A DNA stretch of 59,703 nucleotides from Chloroflexota bacterium. Lineage in GTDB: Bacteria > Chloroflexota > Anaerolineae > Aggregatilineales > Phototrophicaceae. The translations under genes and the position numbers were made by a program. Positions 34,335 to 43,392 of this stretch are shown piece after piece. The notes below the pieces were generated by a model. It was not told where the DNA came from and searched no databases. It saw only the letters and a program-made list of their open reading frames with translations. Positions within the stretch are counted from its first letter, which is position 1; the number at the start of each line of letters is the position of its first letter. The stretch is taken from positions 1 to 59,703 of the forward strand of contig JAPOYU010000003.1 of the NCBI GenBank assembly GCA_026706395.1. The letters run 5' to 3'.

Positions 34335-35790
34335 CGGGGAAGGCTTTCCGGGCTTCGCGGCGCTGGAGCTTGCCGGAAGCGGTGCGCGGCAGCGCGGCCA
34401 CGAAGACGATTTGGCGCGGGACCTTATAGCCCGCCAGCTGATTGCGCGCGAACGCTCTGATCTCTTCGACTGTGGCGGACTGGCCGGGGCGCGTTTCGAT
34501 GGCGGCTGCGACGCGCTGGCCCCAGTTGGCGTCCGGCAAAGCCAACACGACCGCTTCGGCGATGGCCGGGTGCTTTCGCAGGACGTCCTCGACCTCGGCG
34601 GGATAGATATTTTCGCCGCCGCTGACGATGAGGTCTTCGCGGCGCTGCAGGATGAAGAGATCGCCGTCTTCATCGAGGTAGCCTATGTCGCCGGTGTGGA
34701 GCCAGCCATCGCGCAGGGCTTTTGCTGTGGCGGCGGGATTATTGCAGTAGCCGCGCATGACGGTCTCGCCTTTGACGAGCACTTCGCCCGGGACGTTGGG
34801 CGCGGCGTCATCGCCCCCCTCGTCGATGATGCGGACTTGAGTGAAATCGAGCGGCTTGCCGACCGTGCCCGGTTTGCGGTAGACGAGCTCGGGCCAGGCG
34901 GTGGCGACTTGGGATGCTGTTTCAGTGAGACCGTAAGTCGTTGCGATGGGCAGATTCTCGGCGGCGCAGCGGGCGAGCAATTCGGGGGAGGGCGCTTCTC
35001 CACCGAGCAGAATCAGGCGCAGGCGGGGGTTCCAGGGGCGCGTCTTGGCGTCGAGCAGGCGCTGCAGCATGGTCGGCACGAGGGAGACGATGGTGATTGG
35101 ATGCTCGCTTAGTATCCTATTGGTCTCGCGTACATCGAATGGGCCCGGCGGCAGCACTTCGATCGCTGTTCCATAATTCAGCGAACGGAAGACGATGCTC
35201 AGACCACCGACATGGTAAAGCGGCAGTGGGCATAACCATTGTTCGCCTCTGATCGTGTCGAGTTTCAGAGCGGAGGCGACGGCGCTTTGATAGACATTGC
35301 CGTAGGTTAAGATCGCTGCTTTGGGTCGTCCGCTGGTGCCGGAGGTATGGATGATGGCGAAATCGTCGTCCAGGTTCATCATGCCAAAATCGCCGTACTG
35401 CGGAGCCGGCTCCTCCAGATCAATGTTTGGCATTTCCATCACATTCGCGCCTGCTTCGCCAGCCAGCGCCCGCGTCTCGGGTTCGCAGATTGTGAGGCGG
35501 CAATCCACGTTTTGGATCTGCCAGGCCAGTTCGCTCGCCGTCAGCCGAGTGTTGAGCGGGACGCTGACGACTCGCATCCGCATCAAGGCAAACAGCGTCA
35601 GGATAAATGGCACGGGTTTCTTCATCAGGATCGCCGCACGGTCGCCGGGCTCGAGCGGTGTATGTCTCAGAATCGCAGCGCAGGCCCGCGATGCATATTG
35701 ATTCGCGTAGGCGAAGCTCATTCCCAAGTCGCCATGCGCGAGAAATATCTTGTCGGGCCTATGGTTCACCCGGGCTTTTAATCCTGCCAC
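34312..35790 (-). CDS. menE: o-Succinylbenzoate-CoA ligase
   Basis: A 492-residue ANL-superfamily ligase that makes OSB-CoA from o-succinylbenzoate, ATP and CoA. P-loop IIHTSGTSGRPKAAIL, A5 TTYGLTETASQVAT, A7 GWLHTGDIGYLDEDG and the C-terminal lysine in TASGKLQRRE are all intact. Start is GTG 35790 after AGAGGAAG. It lies between menB and menH on one transcript, which gives the specific function to what would otherwise be a general acyl-CoA synthetase. Confidence 0.9.
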   Translation of the reverse strand: MAGLKARVNHRPDKIFLAHGDLGMSFAYANQYASRACAAILRHTPLEPGDRAAILMKKPVPFILTLFALMRMRVVSVPLNTRLTASELAWQIQNVDCRLTICEPETRALAGEAGANVMEMPNIDLEEPAPQYGDFGMMNLDDDFAIIHTSGTSGRPKAAILTYGNVYQSAVASALKLDTIRGEQWLCPLPLYHVGGLSIVFRSLNYGTAIEVLPPGPFDVRETNRILSEHPITIVSLVPTMLQRLLDAKTRPWNPRLRLILLGGEAPSPELLARCAAENLPIATTYGLTETASQVATAWPELVYRKPGTVGKPLDFTQVRIIDEGGDDAAPNVPGEVLVKGETVMRGYCNNPAATAKALRDGWLHTGDIGYLDEDGDLFILQRREDLIVSGGENIYPAEVEDVLRKHPAIAEAVVLALPDANWGQRVAAAIETRPGQSATVEEIRAFARNQLAGYKVPRQIVFVAALPRTASGKLQRREARKAFPDAPHSKP

Positions 35791-35817
35791 CGCGCGCTTC
35801 CTCTGCTACGGCCGTAC

Positions 35818-36705
35818 TCAAGAACGGCGGGGGAATTTGCTGAAGTCGGGTTTGCGGCCTTCGAGGAAGGCGTTCTTGCCCTCGCTGCCTTCATCGGTCA
35901 TATAGAAGAGCATGGTGGCATCGCCCGCCAGGACTTGCACCCCGGTCTGCCCATCGAGTTCGGCGTTCATGCCGGCTTTGATGAATCGGAGGGCGATCGG
36001 GCTTTTGCTCAGGATTTCGCGGGACCATTGAAGGGCTTCGCGTTCCAAATCAGCGAGGGGGACGACGGTGTTGACCATGCCCATCTCCTCGGCTTGGGCG
36101 GCGCTGTATTGGCGGCAGAGGAACCAGATCTCGCGCGCCTTCTTCTGGCCGATATGGGCGGCCAGGAAGGAGGAGCCGAAGCCGGCGTCGAAGCTGCCGA
36201 CGATGGGACCGGTCTGCCCATAGATGGCGTTGTCGCTGGAGATCGTGAGATCGCAGCAGACATGCAGGACGTGGCCGCCGCCGATGGCGTAACCGGGTAC
36301 GACGGCGATCACGGGCTTGGGGATATTGCGGATGTAGCGCTGCAATTGCAGAACGTTGAGGCGGGGAACGCCGTCATCGCCAACATAGCCGGAATGCCCG
36401 CGCACTTTCTGGTCGCCACCGGCGCAGAAGGACCAGATGCCGTCTTTTGTGCTGGGTCCGTTGGCGGTGATCCAGAGCAGGCCGACCTCGCCATCGTGCC
36501 AGGCGTGGAGGAGGGCTTCGGTCATCTCGTCGATGGTCTTGGGGCGGAAGGCGTTGCGGATGTTCGGCCGGTCGAAGGCGATGCGGGCGATGCCTTCGGC
36601 TCTGTGATAAGTGATGTCATCGTATGCCTTGACCTGTTGCCAATCGGCCAGACGCATGAGGTCTTCGGTTTTGATCTGGGCTTGCTGTTCGGCTGTTGTT
36701 GTCAT
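35818..36705 (-). CDS. menB: 1,4-Dihydroxy-2-naphthoyl-CoA synthase
   Basis: A 295-residue crotonase-superfamily enzyme that closes the second ring of menaquinone. Typical MenB text includes [15 protein letters not shown] (substrate loop), [20 protein letters not shown] and [16 protein letters not shown], where Asp and Gly set the acyl-CoA oxyanion hole, and a C-terminal [12 protein letters not shown]. Length fits. AGGAGGAG lies ahead of ATG 36705, and the menD stop is 32 bases upstream. Confidence 0.95.
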   Translation of the reverse strand: MTTTAEQQAQIKTEDLMRLADWQQVKAYDDITYHRAEGIARIAFDRPNIRNAFRPKTIDEMTEALLHAWHDGEVGLLWITANGPSTKDGIWSFCAGGDQKVRGHSGYVGDDGVPRLNVLQLQRYIRNIPKPVIAVVPGYAIGGGHVLHVCCDLTISSDNAIYGQTGPIVGSFDAGFGSSFLAAHIGQKKAREIWFLCRQYSAAQAEEMGMVNTVVPLADLEREALQWSREILSKSPIALRFIKAGMNAELDGQTGVQVLAGDATMLFYMTDEGSEGKNAFLEGRKPDFSKFPRRS

Positions 36706-36737
36706 GGGGTGTCTCCTCCTGTCGTTTCGTTGCTTGG

Positions 36738-38498
36738 TTATAAGTCGAGCTTGCTGATGGCTTGCTTGACTTTAGCCATGATGTCCGCGCGGCGCTGAAG
36801 ATCGGCGATGGCGTCGGTGCGGACTTCGATGAGCGCCGATCCCGCCGCGCCGACTGAGCGGCGAAAGGCGTCGCGGAATGACTCGCGGTCATCGGCGCGG
36901 ACGTAGTCGAGACTGTAAAGCGCTGCCGCGTGGCTAAAATCCAAACCATGCGGAGTGATGAAATAATCGCTGAAGTGCGGCTCGAATTGGCGCACGGACA
37001 GGCGCTGAAAGATGCCGCCGCCACCGTTGTTGAGCAGCACGATTGTGACCGGTACGCCACAGCGCCGGGCAGCGAGCAAGCCGTTGAGGTCATGATACAG
37101 GGTGATATCGCCGAGTACAGCGACGAGCGGGTTGCCGGGGCGGGCCGCGCCGATGCCCAACGTCGTCGAGACATTGCCGTCGATGCCGGAGGCGCCGCGA
37201 TTGGCCCAGGCGAAGATCGGCTTGTCGGTCCCGCCCCCGAATTGATCGAGGTGGCGGACGGGCAGGCTGTTGCCGGCGAAGAGCGCGCTATCGGGCGGAA
37301 TGAGATCGACGATGTCCTGAAGCGCCGCGCCGTCGAAGTATTCGCCGTTCGCGATTTCTCCGGCAATGGTATTGCGGGCTTCATTATCGATACGGAACAT
37401 GCGGCTGCGCCAGTCCTGAGATTTCGCAGGAGGGAAAGCGTCCCAGTCCTGCGCCGAAACATCAGCCGGATGGATGGTCAGGTGGTGGGTGAGGCTATGG
37501 GTGTCGTCAGCCCACTCACCGGCGCGGCTGCAATAGATGTGGCAGGCTAGTTCCGCGTCCGCCAGGAAGTCCTGCATGGACTTGCAAAGGGACGGCGTTC
37601 CAAAGCGAATGACGACCTCGACCTGGGAGAAGCCGATGGCGGGCGCGGTCATGAAGCTCTCATAGGCGCTGATTGTCTCAGCGGAGCGCATGTTGGAGGT
37701 GAATTCAGCCAGGATGGGATAGCCGGTGATGTCGGACAAACGCCCCGCCCAAGGCAGCAGAGAGTCTCGTTCGGCTCCGCCCCGGCAGGCGCCATGCCCG
37801 AAATAGATGATGCCGCGGCGACTCAAGAGATCGTCAGTCAGAAGCGCGGCCAGATCAGCGCTGGCATTCGTTTTCGGCGCGCTGAACTGCGTCGGCGGGC
37901 GTCGATCAATTTTCAGATTGTCATCGACTGCCGGCTCGAAGGGTTTGCGGAAAGGGAAGTTGATATGCGCGACTCCGGGTCGGTTCTTCGCTGCTGCGGT
38001 GGCGCGGAAGGCGAGCGCGCGCAGATGGCGCAGGACGGCCGAGGGCGTCTCAGCTTCGGGCAGGGGGGCGTCGGCGAAGAAGTCGGCGTAATCGCCGTAG
38101 AGTTTGATCTGGTCGATGGTCTGGTTGGCGCCGCTGCCGCGCAGCTCATGCGGGCGATCGGCGGTGAGGATGATGAGTGGCAGGCGGGACTGATGCGCTT
38201 CGACTATAGCGGGGAAGAAGTTGGCGGCGGCCGAGCCCGATGTGCAGATGAGGGCGGCCGGCTCGCCGCTGCCGATTGCCAGGCCTAGGGCGAAGAAGGC
38301 GGCGCTGCGTTCATCGAGGTGCGAGCTGATGTCGATGCCCCCTCGATGTCGGGCCAGGGCCAGGACAAGCGGCGTGTGTCGGGAGCCGGGGGAGAGGCAG
38401 AAGCGCGTGACACCGGCGGCGACCAGGGCATCGATGAAGATATTGGCGTAGAGTGTGTTGGGGTTGGGCACGCTATTTTTCACCACTTCCGTGCGCAT
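36738..38498 (-). CDS. menD: SEPHCHC synthase (2-oxoglutarate decarboxylase)
   Basis: A 586-residue thiamine-diphosphate enzyme that couples isochorismate and 2-oxoglutarate. [14 protein letters not shown] near residue 35 and [13 protein letters not shown] near 60 (with the catalytic Glu) are MenD signatures; the cofactor motif is [17 protein letters not shown] with [14 protein letters not shown] 38498 was chosen as first start after the menF overlap; the gene begins 26 bases inside menF. No domain is missing. Confidence 0.93.
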   Translation of the reverse strand: MRTEVVKNSVPNPNTLYANIFIDALVAAGVTRFCLSPGSRHTPLVLALARHRGGIDISSHLDERSAAFFALGLAIGSGEPAALICTSGSAAANFFPAIVEAHQSRLPLIILTADRPHELRGSGANQTIDQIKLYGDYADFFADAPLPEAETPSAVLRHLRALAFRATAAAKNRPGVAHINFPFRKPFEPAVDDNLKIDRRPPTQFSAPKTNASADLAALLTDDLLSRRGIIYFGHGACRGGAERDSLLPWAGRLSDITGYPILAEFTSNMRSAETISAYESFMTAPAIGFSQVEVVIRFGTPSLCKSMQDFLADAELACHIYCSRAGEWADDTHSLTHHLTIHPADVSAQDWDAFPPAKSQDWRSRMFRIDNEARNTIAGEIANGEYFDGAALQDIVDLIPPDSALFAGNSLPVRHLDQFGGGTDKPIFAWANRGASGIDGNVSTTLGIGAARPGNPLVAVLGDITLYHDLNGLLAARRCGVPVTIVLLNNGGGGIFQRLSVRQFEPHFSDYFITPHGLDFSHAAALYSLDYVRADDRESFRDAFRRSVGAAGSALIEVRTDAIADLQRRADIMAKVKQAISKLDL

Positions 38499-39852
38499 CC
38501 AGCATGGGGCGGAATTTGAGGGCGGATTCTTCCCATTCGAGATCAGGTTGGCTTTCGGCGACGATGCCGCCGCCGGCATAGATCCAGGCGCGGCTTTCCT
38601 GGGCGACGGCGGAGCGGATGGCGACGGCGAACTCGCCCTCAAGCCGGGCGTCGATGCGGCCGACGGGTGCGCCGTACCAGCCGCGCGGTATCGGCTCCAG
38701 CTGGCGTATGAGTTGCAGGGCGTCCTCGCGGGGATCGCCGCCCATGGCCGGCGTCGGATGCAAGGCCTCGACCAGGGGCAGGATGCCGATTGGGCGTTTC
38801 AAGACCCCGGAAATCGGTGTATTCAGATGCTGGATATTGCTGAGTTTGAGCAGTTCCACCGGCGGGATTTCGAGCGTCTCGGTGAGCGGCGCCAGGCGGT
38901 CGCGCAGCTTGTCAACGACGATCTGATGTTCGAGACGGTCTTTCGCGCTGTTCATGAGCGCTTTGCCCAGGGCTTGATCTTCGTCGACGCATGAGCCGCG
39001 CCCGATGCTGCCGGCCAGCGCCATGGTCGCAAGCCGCTTGCCTTGCACAGAGACAAGCAGTTCGGGCGAGGCGCCGTAGAAGGCGTGATAGGGACGGGCC
39101 TCGAAGAGAAAGCGATAGCAATCGGCATAGGTCTTCGCCAGGTAGCGCAGAATCGGCAGGATGCGAATCCGCCCGCTGAAGCGCAGCTCGGCCGCGCGGG
39201 CCAGGACGACTTTGTTAAGACGGCCGGCGCGGATCCGGTCGGTAGCGCTGGTGATCATCCGCGCCCACATGTCGGCACTCATGGGATAGTCGATGCTTTC
39301 GAGGTCGCTTTGAGCGGCGTTGAGCAGCTCCGGCGCGTCGGCTTTGAGTTGGGCGAGCTTGTCGTGAAGGGCGGCCCGCAAGTCGGGCATTAGCGGCGCA
39401 GGATCCTCGTCCAGTGGGATCTGCGTGTTGATCGTCAGCCACATCTGACCGCTGCTGCTCACCAGTTGGTAATGGGGCAGGACAAAGATGGCGGGGGCGT
39501 AGATGGACCAGGTGTTATCGGGCGTGAAATCGCCGCGGAAGGAGAAGCCGCCGAAGAGCTGCGGCCGGGTCAGCCGGTTTTCGCCGTCGGGCAGGCAGGC
39601 GCCGTCAAAGAGCTGACGGGCGCGCCTTTCGATCTCCTGGTAGCGCCCCTCGCCCCAGGCAATGAGCTCGACGGCTGTGCCTGATCCAGCGAAGGCGACC
39701 GCGCCGCTTTGGCTCTCCCAGTAGAAGCGCGCGCCCCCCTCAGCCGCCGCCAGGAAGCCGGCGAAGTTCAAGCCGCTGCAGGGGATGCTGCAACTCAGCA
39801 GCCGTCCATAGCGCTGGTTCAGCGGAGCATTGTGCTGCGCTCGGGCGTCCAC
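38473..39852 (-). CDS. menF: Isochorismate synthase
   Basis: A 459-residue chorismate-utilising enzyme that converts chorismate to isochorismate. The catalytic core contains LNKVVLARAAEL, ASPELLVSVQG, GSIGRG, DRLEHQIVVDKLRDRL, PTPAMGGDPREDALQLI and GWYGAPVGRIDA. Start is GTG 39852, three bases after the tetR stop, so the regulator and the biosynthesis genes must share a transcript. MenC and MenA are not in this window. Confidence 0.92.
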   Translation of the reverse strand: MDARAQHNAPLNQRYGRLLSCSIPCSGLNFAGFLAAAEGGARFYWESQSGAVAFAGSGTAVELIAWGEGRYQEIERRARQLFDGACLPDGENRLTRPQLFGGFSFRGDFTPDNTWSIYAPAIFVLPHYQLVSSSGQMWLTINTQIPLDEDPAPLMPDLRAALHDKLAQLKADAPELLNAAQSDLESIDYPMSADMWARMITSATDRIRAGRLNKVVLARAAELRFSGRIRILPILRYLAKTYADCYRFLFEARPYHAFYGASPELLVSVQGKRLATMALAGSIGRGSCVDEDQALGKALMNSAKDRLEHQIVVDKLRDRLAPLTETLEIPPVELLKLSNIQHLNTPISGVLKRPIGILPLVEALHPTPAMGGDPREDALQLIRQLEPIPRGWYGAPVGRIDARLEGEFAVAIRSAVAQESRAWIYAGGGIVAESQPDLEWEESALKFRPMLDAHGSGEK

Positions 39853-39855
39853 GAA

Positions 39856-40449
39856 TCAGTCCTCGTAGTCGACGCTCTTGAGCAGCAGGGGCAGGAGGGC
39901 GTCCATGATGTCTTCCTTGGTCGGTTCGCCAGTGTAGACCCATTGGATGACCACGTTGTAGATGGCGCCCATCCAGGCGTGTGAGACGATGTGTGTATCC
40001 ACCGGCGCGATGGAGCCGTCGGCCACCGCTTCGTCGAGGTAGGTCTTGATGAGCCGGGCGAAGCGGTCGTTGACTTCCATGCGTTTGCGCTCGAAGACGG
40101 TGCCCAGGCCTACCGCCTGGACCAGGAGCAGCTTGGCGGGGCGGCGGTATTTGCCAAAGGTCTCGAGGACGGCTTCCAGCGCGGCTTGCACGCGGCGGAT
40201 GCCTTGGGCCTCGCCCGCGATAGCTTCTTTGGCGCGCCGTTCGATCAGATCGGCGAATTGATCGACCAGGGCGATGAAGAGTTTCTCCTTGTTGGGGAAG
40301 TGGAAATAGATCGAGCCTTTGCTGATGCTAGCTTCCGAGACGATTTCGTCCAGCTTGGTATCGTGGAAGCCTTTGGCGCTGAAGATGTTCATGGCCGCGT
40401 CGAGGATGCGCTCGCGGGTTGAGCGTTTGTCGTCGCTTGGTGTATCCAT
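39856..40449 (-). CDS. TetR-family transcriptional regulator heading the men operon
   Basis: A 197-residue TetR regulator. Residues 10-56 form the DNA-binding domain (RERILDAAMNIFSAKGFHDTKLDEIV, then ASISKGSIYFHFPNKEKLF). The C-terminal ligand domain resembles fatty-acid-type (FadR-like) members but no ligand can be assigned. It is the first gene of the men operon and faces a perfect operator-like palindrome just downstream of its own -10 box, so it probably represses itself and menaquinone synthesis together. Confidence 0.88.
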   Translation of the reverse strand: MDTPSDDKRSTRERILDAAMNIFSAKGFHDTKLDEIVSEASISKGSIYFHFPNKEKLFIALVDQFADLIERRAKEAIAGEAQGIRRVQAALEAVLETFGKYRRPAKLLLVQAVGLGTVFERKRMEVNDRFARLIKTYLDEAVADGSIAPVDTHIVSHAWMGAIYNVVIQWVYTGEPTKEDIMDALLPLLLKSVDYED

Positions 40450-40459
40450 GCTCGTGCCC

Positions 40460-40479
40460 AGTACTGACTGGTCAGTACT
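40460..40479. promoter_or_regulatory. TetR operator palindrome
   Basis: AGTACTGAC-TG-GTCAGTACT is a perfect inverted repeat with nine-base arms and a two-base centre, 11 bases before the tetR start and immediately after its predicted -10 box. Size and position are typical of a TetR-type operator. Confidence 0.75.
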
Positions 40480-40482
40480 ATC

Positions 40483-40510
40483 ATTGTAGCATAAATTTTT
40501 AGTATTGCCA
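40483..40510 (-). promoter_or_regulatory. Promoter of the tetR-men operon
   Basis: On the minus strand TGGCAA (40510-40505) and TACAAT (40488-40483), 16 bases apart, with a TGC extension before the -10. Hexamers and spacing are identical to those before galK. Transcription would begin within the palindrome at 40460-40479. Confidence 0.6.
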
Positions 40511-40555
40511 CTTTTGTTGGCGCGGCGAATCGAATGGATCTATCGGCTTTGGCGG

Positions 40556-40993
40556 CTAGTCCGAAGCCATCCCGTGAACCCAGCCACCCACTATGACGCC
40601 GGCGGCAACAGCCAGCGCCGCGGTGCTGTCGAAGAAAGACTTGACGATGGTGGCGATAATGTCGTCGCCTTCCATCGGGCTGACATCCACCGCGTTTTGG
40701 ATAGCGGATAGAATGAGGGCAGTGATGATACCCACGACGACGGCCCCGGCGAGGGGCCCGATGATTTTAGCTGGCATCAGGTTTTCGGATGGCGCATTGT
40801 CGGCTATCTGTGTGGAAATGCGTCTGCCTATACCCAAGCCCGAACTGAAGATCGTAGCCATCACCAGACCGAAGAGCAGGTCATTGCGCGCGACCAATCC
40901 AAAGGCAATGAAGAATGCGATGCCAGCGGCGGTGGCGATACCGTGTCTACTCTTGCGTAATTCTTGATGTTGGTCTTTTGCCTGTCCACTCAT
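40556..40993 (-). CDS. Small membrane protein, paralogue A
   Basis: A 145-residue protein of unknown family. After a polar N-terminus (ending KSRHG) it has about four hydrophobic segments: IATAAGIAFFIAFGLV, LLFGLVMATIFSSGLG, IIGPLAGAVVVGIITALIL and AALAVAAGVIVGGWVHGM. ATG 40993 follows GGGAGGG; the frame is open upstream but enters repeat sequence. The paralogue at 41244 shares RHGIATAAGIAF, then RNDLLFGLVMA and HGM-SD ends, and both are preceded by similar DNA, so the unit arose by tandem duplication. The glycine-rich helices suggest an oligomeric membrane protein. Confidence 0.75.
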   Translation of the reverse strand: MSGQAKDQHQELRKSRHGIATAAGIAFFIAFGLVARNDLLFGLVMATIFSSGLGIGRRISTQIADNAPSENLMPAKIIGPLAGAVVVGIITALILSAIQNAVDVSPMEGDDIIATIVKSFFDSTAALAVAAGVIVGGWVHGMASD

Positions 40994-41084
40994 TTTGCCC
41001 TCCCAAAAACTTGTTATCATTCTAATGAGATCGCGCCTGATTATAGCGTCTTTCCCGAGGAAGCCGAAAGCTGTGAGAGTTCTG

Positions 41085-41216
41085 GCGTGGTGAAGATCGT
41101 GGATACAATCCCTATAGCGAACACCACACAAGGTAATTCACCACAGAGACACAGAGAGCACAGAGAGTTTTATGTTTGCTTAGCGAAGTTATCATGTAGT
41201 CGGAATTTACTGCTCC
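41085..41216. repeat. MITE-like element, copy upstream of paralogue A
   Basis: A 132-base element beginning GCGTGGTGAAGATC and ending GGAATTTACTGCTCC, roughly inverted ends. Inside lies ACCACAGAGACACAGAG and TGTTTGCTTAGCGAAGTTAT, both present in the copy at 41757-41889. Confidence 0.6.
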
Positions 41217-41243
41217 CTAGGGTGGGGCGACGTGCTTGCGCCG

Positions 41244-41666
41244 CTAGTCGGAGTGCATCCCGTGCAGGTAGCCGCCGACCAGGGCGCCGATACCGGCCAA
41301 GACGGCAGCGTGCAGGTCGAAGAAGTGTTTGATGATGGCGATAATGATGTTGTCGTCTTGCATGGGCGTGACGGCGCCGGTGCCTTGCACGACGGCGATT
41401 ATCAGCCCCACAAGAATGGCAAAGGCAATCTGGCCGGTGATTTTCGCCGGCACCGCGGGACCTTCCTGATTCTTGTCGATCATTTGCGAGATCTTGACGC
41501 CTGCCTTCATGCCGGCGCCATATACGCTTGCCATGACGAGACCGAAAAGCAGGTCGTTTCGCGTGACCAAGCCAAAGGCAATGCAGAATGCGATGCCAGC
41601 GGCGGTGGCGATGCCGTGTCGATTCTTGCTGACCTCTTGATGTGTTTCTTTCAAGTTTTCGCTCAT
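41244..41666 (-). CDS. Small membrane protein, paralogue B
   Basis: A 140-residue paralogue of the gene at 40556, with the same layout: polar N-terminus (MSENLKETHQEVSKNRHG), then helices at IATAAGIAFCIAFGLV, LLFGLVMASVYGAG, ITGQIAFAILVGLIIAVV and AAVLAGIGALVGGYLHGM. ATG 41666. About half the residues match paralogue A. Upstream DNA (TTATCATTCTAATG, then TATAGCGTCTTTCCCGAGGA) is nearly identical for both genes. No function known. Confidence 0.75.
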   Translation of the reverse strand: MSENLKETHQEVSKNRHGIATAAGIAFCIAFGLVTRNDLLFGLVMASVYGAGMKAGVKISQMIDKNQEGPAVPAKITGQIAFAILVGLIIAVVQGTGAVTPMQDDNIIIAIIKHFFDLHAAVLAGIGALVGGYLHGMHSD

Positions 41667-41756
41667 TATTTTTCCTTTCAAAAAACTTGTTATCATTCTA
41701 ATGCGCCGCCTGATTATAGCGTCTTTCCCGAGGAAGCCGAAAGCTGTGGGAGATCT

Positions 41757-41889
41757 GGGGTGGTGAATATTGCAGATACAATACCTTTAACGGACACTGC
41801 ACAGGCTTTTAACCACCGATTACACCGAGGGCACAGAGTTTTTCATGTTTGCTTAGCGAAGTTATCATGTAGTCGGAATTTGCCACTCC
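41757..41889. repeat. MITE-like element, copy upstream of paralogue B
   Basis: A 133-base element from GGGGTGGTGAATATTGC to GGAATTTGCCACTCC. Ends are imperfect inverted repeats of each other. It matches the 41085 copy over most of its length, and its ends match those of 6119-6180 and 51914-52122. Confidence 0.65.
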
Positions 41890-41958
41890 CGATCCGGGAT
41901 GGCGCTTGAGGGCGGCAGCGACAAGCTGTCAATTGGGGAGAGAGTCCGGGGGGTGCAC

Positions 41959-42345
41959 ATGGACAAGTTCATGGCGATGGCAATTGAAGAGGCGAGAGTG
42001 ACCAAAGCCGAGGGCGGCAGTCCTTATGGCGCTGTGCTGGCGCGTGGCGGGGAGGTCATCGGACGCGGGCGCAATTTGATGATCCAGAACAACGATCCCC
42101 TGAGTCATGGGGAGATGGAGGCGATCAAGGCGGCCGGCTTGCAGGAGAGTTATGCCGATACGGTGCTGTATACGACCGCTTTCCCCTGCTTGATGTGCGC
42201 CGGGGCGATTGTGCGTTATCAGATTCCCAAAGTGATCATCGGCGCGAGTTGGGAGCACAGCGCGCCCTCGCGGGAGTTCATGCGGTCGCATGGCATCGAA
42301 TTGGTGGAGCAGGGGCTGCCGGAGTGTTATGCCCTGGTGGAATAG
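41959..42345 (+). CDS. Cytosine deaminase-like nucleoside deaminase (yeast Fcy1 type)
   Basis: A 128-residue cytidine-deaminase-fold enzyme. H50 and E52 (SHGEMEA) with C77 and C80 (PCLMC) bind zinc. Most relatives have HAE; HGE together with VLYTTAFPCLMCAGAIVRYQIP is the pattern of yeast cytosine deaminase, so conversion of cytosine to uracil is the best prediction; guanine or other amino-heterocycles remain possible. ATG 41959 was chosen over an upstream ATG because homology begins there. It would feed uracil into the pyrimidine pathway at 54-60 kb. Confidence 0.82.
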   Translation: MDKFMAMAIEEARVTKAEGGSPYGAVLARGGEVIGRGRNLMIQNNDPLSHGEMEAIKAAGLQESYADTVLYTTAFPCLMCAGAIVRYQIPKVIIGASWEHSAPSREFMRSHGIELVEQGLPECYALVE

Positions 42346-42437
42346 TTGGTCTGTTTGCCGTTTGTGATCTTTGTGGTGGGGCGAGCCACCAGGTCGTTCG
42401 CCGGTACGAGGCGCCTGTCAACTCCGGCGCGGTCCGC

Positions 42438-43349
42438 TCACAGAGGCAGCTTCCGCGTCGGGTCGTTGATGCCGACGCGCTTGAGCAGCCAGCTGATTTC
42501 CGCGTAGGTGCCGGCGTCGATGGGATTGAAAGGCGGGCGCGGCGTCGGGTCGGCGATGGCGCCGCGGCGATGCAGGAAGGCTTTGCGAATTGTCAGATTG
42601 ATGAGCGGCTGATTCTCGTAGCGGATGAGCGGCAGGTACTTATCGAAGATGGCTTCGGCCTCCGCCTTGCGCCCAGCCTTGAAGGCGGTGAAGACGGCGA
42701 CGAGGATCTCAGTGAAGGCGAAGCCGGTCATCGTGCCGGAAGCGCCGCGCGCCAGTTCTTCCAGCAGGAACATGCCGCCCAAGCCGCCGAAGATCTCGAA
42801 CTTGTCGGTCTCCCCCCGGATGGCGTCGATCTTCTGCATCAGGGGCGGATCTTCCAGCTTGAGGGTGCGGGCGTTGGGGATGGCTTCGGCGATCCGGGCC
42901 AGGACGGAGGGCGACATGATGACATCGTTGACGGGCGGGAAGTCCTGCACGACGATGGCGCCGCTGATGGTCTCGGCAATTTTGCTGTAGAGCGCCAGGA
43001 TGGCGGGGTCGGATTTGTCGTCCATGGGGGGCGGGGCGATCATCACACCATCGGCGCCGGCCGTGAAAGCCGCTTCGCTGAGGGCGATGCAGGTCGAGAG
43101 CTGACTGTGGCTCGTGCCGACGACAATGGGAATCGCCCCGGCGACCGTCTCGACGACGGTATCCATAACGGCGCGGCGCTCGTCGATGCTGAGCTTGGCC
43201 GCTTCGCCCATGACGCCGAGGATGGTCAAGCCTTGGGCGCCGATATTCATCTGGAAGCGGACCAGGCGGCGCAGGCTGTCGTAATCGACGGCGTAGTCGG
43301 CGCTGAAGGGGGTGGCGAGGATATTGAATATGCCGCTGATTCTGCTCAT
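42438..43349 (-). CDS. DapA-family aldolase/lyase
   Basis: A 303-residue TIM-barrel protein of the dihydrodipicolinate synthase/N-acetylneuraminate lyase family. The Schiff-base lysine is K164 (ARTLKLEDP) and the carboxylate loop is GVMGEA (46-50). The usual tyrosine of the YNVP motif is replaced by Q135 in VVQDFPP, so it is unlikely to be a true DHDPS; related proteins act on other 2-oxo acids. ATG 43349. It is the last gene of the operon that starts at 47356, so it probably handles a carbon fragment of the ureide or amino-acid compound degraded there. Confidence 0.8.
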   Translation of the reverse strand: MSRISGIFNILATPFSADYAVDYDSLRRLVRFQMNIGAQGLTILGVMGEAAKLSIDERRAVMDTVVETVAGAIPIVVGTSHSQLSTCIALSEAAFTAGADGVMIAPPPMDDKSDPAILALYSKIAETISGAIVVQDFPPVNDVIMSPSVLARIAEAIPNARTLKLEDPPLMQKIDAIRGETDKFEIFGGLGGMFLLEELARGASGTMTGFAFTEILVAVFTAFKAGRKAEAEAIFDKYLPLIRYENQPLINLTIRKAFLHRRGAIADPTPRPPFNPIDAGTYAEISWLLKRVGINDPTRKLPL

Positions 43350-43367
43350 TGTGTCGGCTCCGGTTAT

Positions 43368-43392
43368 GGGCGATTCACAGAGTAGCCCCTAC
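43368..43392. repeat. GGGCGATTCACAGAG palindromic repeat
   Basis: GGGCGATTCACAGAGTAGCCCCTACA is reduced here by one mismatch in the second arm. It lies between the DapA-like and allantoinase-like genes and overlaps the end of the latter. Confidence 0.5.
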
